Shown: positions 12,423 to 14,374 of the stretch, one piece after another
Layout: each line of letters opens with the position of its first letter
Numbering within the stretch: position 1 is the stretch's first letter
Origin: Planctomycetales bacterium
GTDB lineage: Bacteria; Planctomycetota; Phycisphaerae; SM23-33
Direction: 5' to 3'
DNA: 14,374 bases
NCBI GenBank assembly: GCA_030642005.1
Contig: DAOWOP010000056.1
Span: 1-14,374, forward strand
The notes under the pieces: generated by a model
Told to the model about the DNA's origin: nothing
The model's database searches: none
What the model saw: the letters and a program-made list of their open reading frames with translations, nothing else
Position numbers and translations under genes: made by a program

Positions 12423-12929
12423 CTATTTATCCACTACCGACCGATGAAGATTTTGCATTGCAAAAAGGCAGAGAAATACGACGCCTAATATGAAAGCACA
12501 ACAAGAAATAATATTCAAGCCCTTTGTTATGCAGGAAAAAATTTTCTTGTGCTTAATTTTTTGATATTCAGATTTAGAAGCGAATTTATTATCCCACTCT
12601 TTAATCTCCCGGCTGTACGCCGCTTTTCCACAAAGGAAGGAAACAAGAGTAATGGTCATGCTTGCGATAAAACAAATCCAACTTATATACAGTGCCCATA
12701 AAGTATGCCGGTCTGGACATGGCGCGATGTCTTTAAGAAACACGAGTGAGATTCCTAGAGCGCCTGCCCCCAGTGCTAAAACGTGCTTGTCGAAAGACCG
12801 TGACTGATTGGCACCTGCTTCTGCAAGAACCTCACGGTGCCGCATATATGCTTCGTACCTGTGCATATCATGTTGAAGTTTTTCTTTAGGGGTCAATTCG
12901 TTATATGAGTCAGTTGCTTTGTTTTTCAT
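12423..12929 (-). CDS. Three-TM membrane protein next to restriction-modification gene
   Basis: 168 aa. A strong ribosome site (ggaggagg) precedes ATG 12929, and the gene overlaps the end of the methyltransferase gene by 20 nt. The N-terminus is a charged helix (1-47, YEAYMRHREVLAEAGANQSR at 25-44), then SFDKHVLALGAGALGISLVF at 45-64 (TM1 about 49-66), TM2 about 76-100 and TM3 about 135-157. A charged cytoplasmic loop (SREIKEWDNKFASKSEYQKI, 106-125) joins TM2 and TM3. I have a general impression that SFDK-(I/V)L-L-AGALGISL proteins occur among accessory and defence genes, possibly related to SLATT-like membrane proteins, but no family is assigned. Base composition is clearly more AT-rich than the GGDEF region. 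Overlap with the methyltransferase gene suggests a joint role, possibly as a membrane effector. Confidence 0.7.
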   Translation of the reverse strand: MKNKATDSYNELTPKEKLQHDMHRYEAYMRHREVLAEAGANQSRSFDKHVLALGAGALGISLVFLKDIAPCPDRHTLWALYISWICFIASMTITLVSFLCGKAAYSREIKEWDNKFASKSEYQKIKHKKIFSCITKGLNIISCCAFILGVVFLCLFAMQNLHRSVVDK

Positions 12930-14374
12930 AACCCTCCTCCAAAATCTTTATTTCTTCTTCCGTCAAACCGTACAACTCATAAACCAGTTTATCTATCTGC
13001 CCGTCGGTAGCCGAAATCTGCCGCTGAATCAGCGTCTTGTCATGCTCGACCCTCGCTGACGACAACTGCTTGTGCAAATCAAGCATCGACTCGACCAGCG
13101 AGACCATACGATCATGCGCGGCCTTGTCCTGCACCTTTCCGAGATCTAATTTCCGTATCGGAAGCGCCAAGATTGCATTTTTAAGAACGTCCACCGTTAC
13201 AAAAAAGTGTGTGTATATATGGTTGAGCAATCTACTGTTGAGTAACCCTACGATATATCGCAAGTCATACGGGCAGGGACCGAGTAGTAACATGCCATCT
13301 TTGATGTAGTATTTTTCTATGTCAAAAGTGGCAACTAAAGCTCGACCCATGCGGGATACGACAACCTTAGGGGACTCGAAGCGTTCCCGTTCACCCGGGC
13401 GAGCCGTTTTCCGATGTGCTTTCATTTCTACTGGCGCGTACCGCACAAACTCGCCCAAATAATCCAAAGAATACCTTGCAATATTCGCCGACCTTACCAA
13501 CTTCTTATACTTTTGCCCCTTGGATTCTCTGGTAAGGAACTGCGCATCATCCCCTGTTTTCAACCCATACCGAAATAACACCAATTCTTCCAAACAGTGG
13601 GCATTGCTTGAAACCTTGTCATAGAGAGCACGGAGTCCTTGGTCGGAATAGAGAAGAAAATTATGAAGGTGATATCGCCCTATTTCACTCTGCTTAAATT
13701 CACGGGCGACTCCGCATGATCGCTCACTCAGGCTATGCACTTCTATCATGTTACCCAAAGTGTCTTCCTGCCGTACGGTCCGCTCTATAACGAATACACA
13801 GGTCTGTACGGTGGCTTTCCGGAACACTTTCTTTGGCAATTGACAGAGCAAACATATTTTGCTTTCCTCAAAAAAGAGACGCCTTATACCTTCGAAGCTT
13901 TCCAAGGAGGTCCAGGTATGCGGGGTTATCATGGAAAGAAGCCCGCTCCGTTTCAGTAAGTAAAAACTACGCTCCATAAAGCAGTTGTAGAGGTCTGATT
14001 TCGCCACGAAGGTTTTGTATTTTTCCCATAGGTATTCCTTCGTCGATTTATCCAACCGGTGGACTCGCACATACGGCGGATTTCCTATAACTGCGTCGAA
14101 GCCTGGGTTTTTTCCTTTGAAGATTTCGGGGAATTCTTCCGGCCAGTCGAAGGCGTTGATTTTCCAGCGGGCATCCTCGTCGAAGAGGGACATCTGAGCG
14201 CCCTCGTAGAAGTCCAGGCCTATAAGTGAATTGCCGCACTTGATATTGCTGGATAAATCAGGCAAGGCGCGCTGGTGGATAAGGTTCAACTGGCCCAGCG
14301 TGGTCTGGTTCTCGTTCTCCAACGCGCACAGCAGCAGATTGAGTTTGGTAACCTCCACGGCCTGGGGGTCGATA
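12910..14374 (-). CDS. Eco57I-type (type IIG-like) restriction-modification methyltransferase, C-terminal part
   Basis: The frame is open to the right edge (IDPQAVEVTKLNLLLCAL just inside it), so the N-terminus is missing. Visible are the region after SAM motif II (AVEVTKLNLLLCALE), CGNSLIGLDF (41-50, counted from 14358), and the catalytic motif NPPY of N6-adenine methyltransferases (93-96; bases 14071-14082) in FDAVIGNPPYVRVHRLD. Then come DLYNCFMERSFYLLK (122-136), PKKVFRKATVQTCVFVIER, a target-recognition-like part (about 225-420) and a C-terminal LVYELYGLTEEEIKILEEG. This architecture fits single-chain type IIG enzymes, which methylate adenine and in full form carry an N-terminal nuclease; PglX of BREX is the main alternative. 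Whether a nuclease is present cannot be seen. It heads a minus-strand set with the membrane protein and small genes. Confidence 0.87.
   Translation of the reverse strand, partial: IDPQAVEVTKLNLLLCALENENQTTLGQLNLIHQRALPDLSSNIKCGNSLIGLDFYEGAQMSLFDEDARWKINAFDWPEEFPEIFKGKNPGFDAVIGNPPYVRVHRLDKSTKEYLWEKYKTFVAKSDLYNCFMERSFYLLKRSGLLSMITPHTWTSLESFEGIRRLFFEESKICLLCQLPKKVFRKATVQTCVFVIERTVRQEDTLGNMIEVHSLSERSCGVAREFKQSEIGRYHLHNFLLYSDQGLRALYDKVSSNAHCLEELVLFRYGLKTGDDAQFLTRESKGQKYKKLVRSANIARYSLDYLGEFVRYAPVEMKAHRKTARPGERERFESPKVVVSRMGRALVATFDIEKYYIKDGMLLLGPCPYDLRYIVGLLNSRLLNHIYTHFFVTVDVLKNAILALPIRKLDLGKVQDKAAHDRMVSLVESMLDLHKQLSSARVEHDKTLIQRQISATDGQIDKLVYELYGLTEEEIKILEEGYEKQSN

Noticed and set aside
13037..13309. 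+ strand frames inside the methyltransferase
   Set aside because: Shadows of a gene with a clear NPPY motif and family C-terminus.

Overview
The window looks like part of a chromosome from a GC-rich planctomycete-like bacterium, perhaps of the Phycisphaerae type. This rests on general character only: GC-rich genes, many short intergenic palindromic repeats, and an ECF sigma/anti-sigma/secreted-helical-protein cluster. No rRNA, tRNA or other marker fixes the taxonomy. The right end (about 12.4-14.4 kb) is visibly more AT-rich than the GGDEF region, which suggests acquired DNA.

Layout. 1-569 (-): membrane N-terminus of an FtsK/SpoIIIE DNA translocase, cut by the window edge. 570-1146: non-coding, with a mirror-symmetric cluster of REP-like palindromes. 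1147-6347 (+): acetate kinase, a 724-aa glycosidase-like protein of the (alpha/alpha)6-barrel type (closest by motif to GH125), and a six-blade Kelch-like propeller protein between two small beta-domains. The last two genes are each preceded by the same 34-nt repeat and neither has a signal peptide. 6578-8357 (+): a good sigma70 promoter driving a two-gene translationally coupled unit. It encodes a small receiver-like protein ending in a FliM/FliN-like EIDALL-type motif, then a GGDEF diguanylate cyclase with intact active and inhibitory sites. 8421-8935: a small antitoxin-like gene with its own -10 and an operator-like palindrome, bracketed by two long hairpins with the same core.

8951-10974 (-): an ECF sigma factor with its promoter, a single-TM anti-sigma factor and a secreted helical basic protein, a probable envelope-stress type module. 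The sigma gene has no ordinary start codon next to its best Shine-Dalgarno. 11051-11680 (-): a Phd/RelE toxin-antitoxin pair with a near-consensus promoter. 11693-11848 (+): a fragment of a RhuM-like protein with an internal tandem duplication.

11881-14374 (-): the C-terminal part of an Eco57I-type (type IIG-like) restriction-modification methyltransferase, followed with overlap or tight spacing by a three-TM membrane protein and a 55-aa proline-rich acidic peptide. A small zinc-ribbon protein broken by a frameshift lies about 100 nt further on. With the adjacent RhuM fragment and toxin-antitoxin pair this is a small defence or mobile-gene island. The 3TM/Pro-rich/zinc-ribbon tail is the best candidate here for an undescribed accessory system. 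All family calls come from reading motifs; no searches were run.
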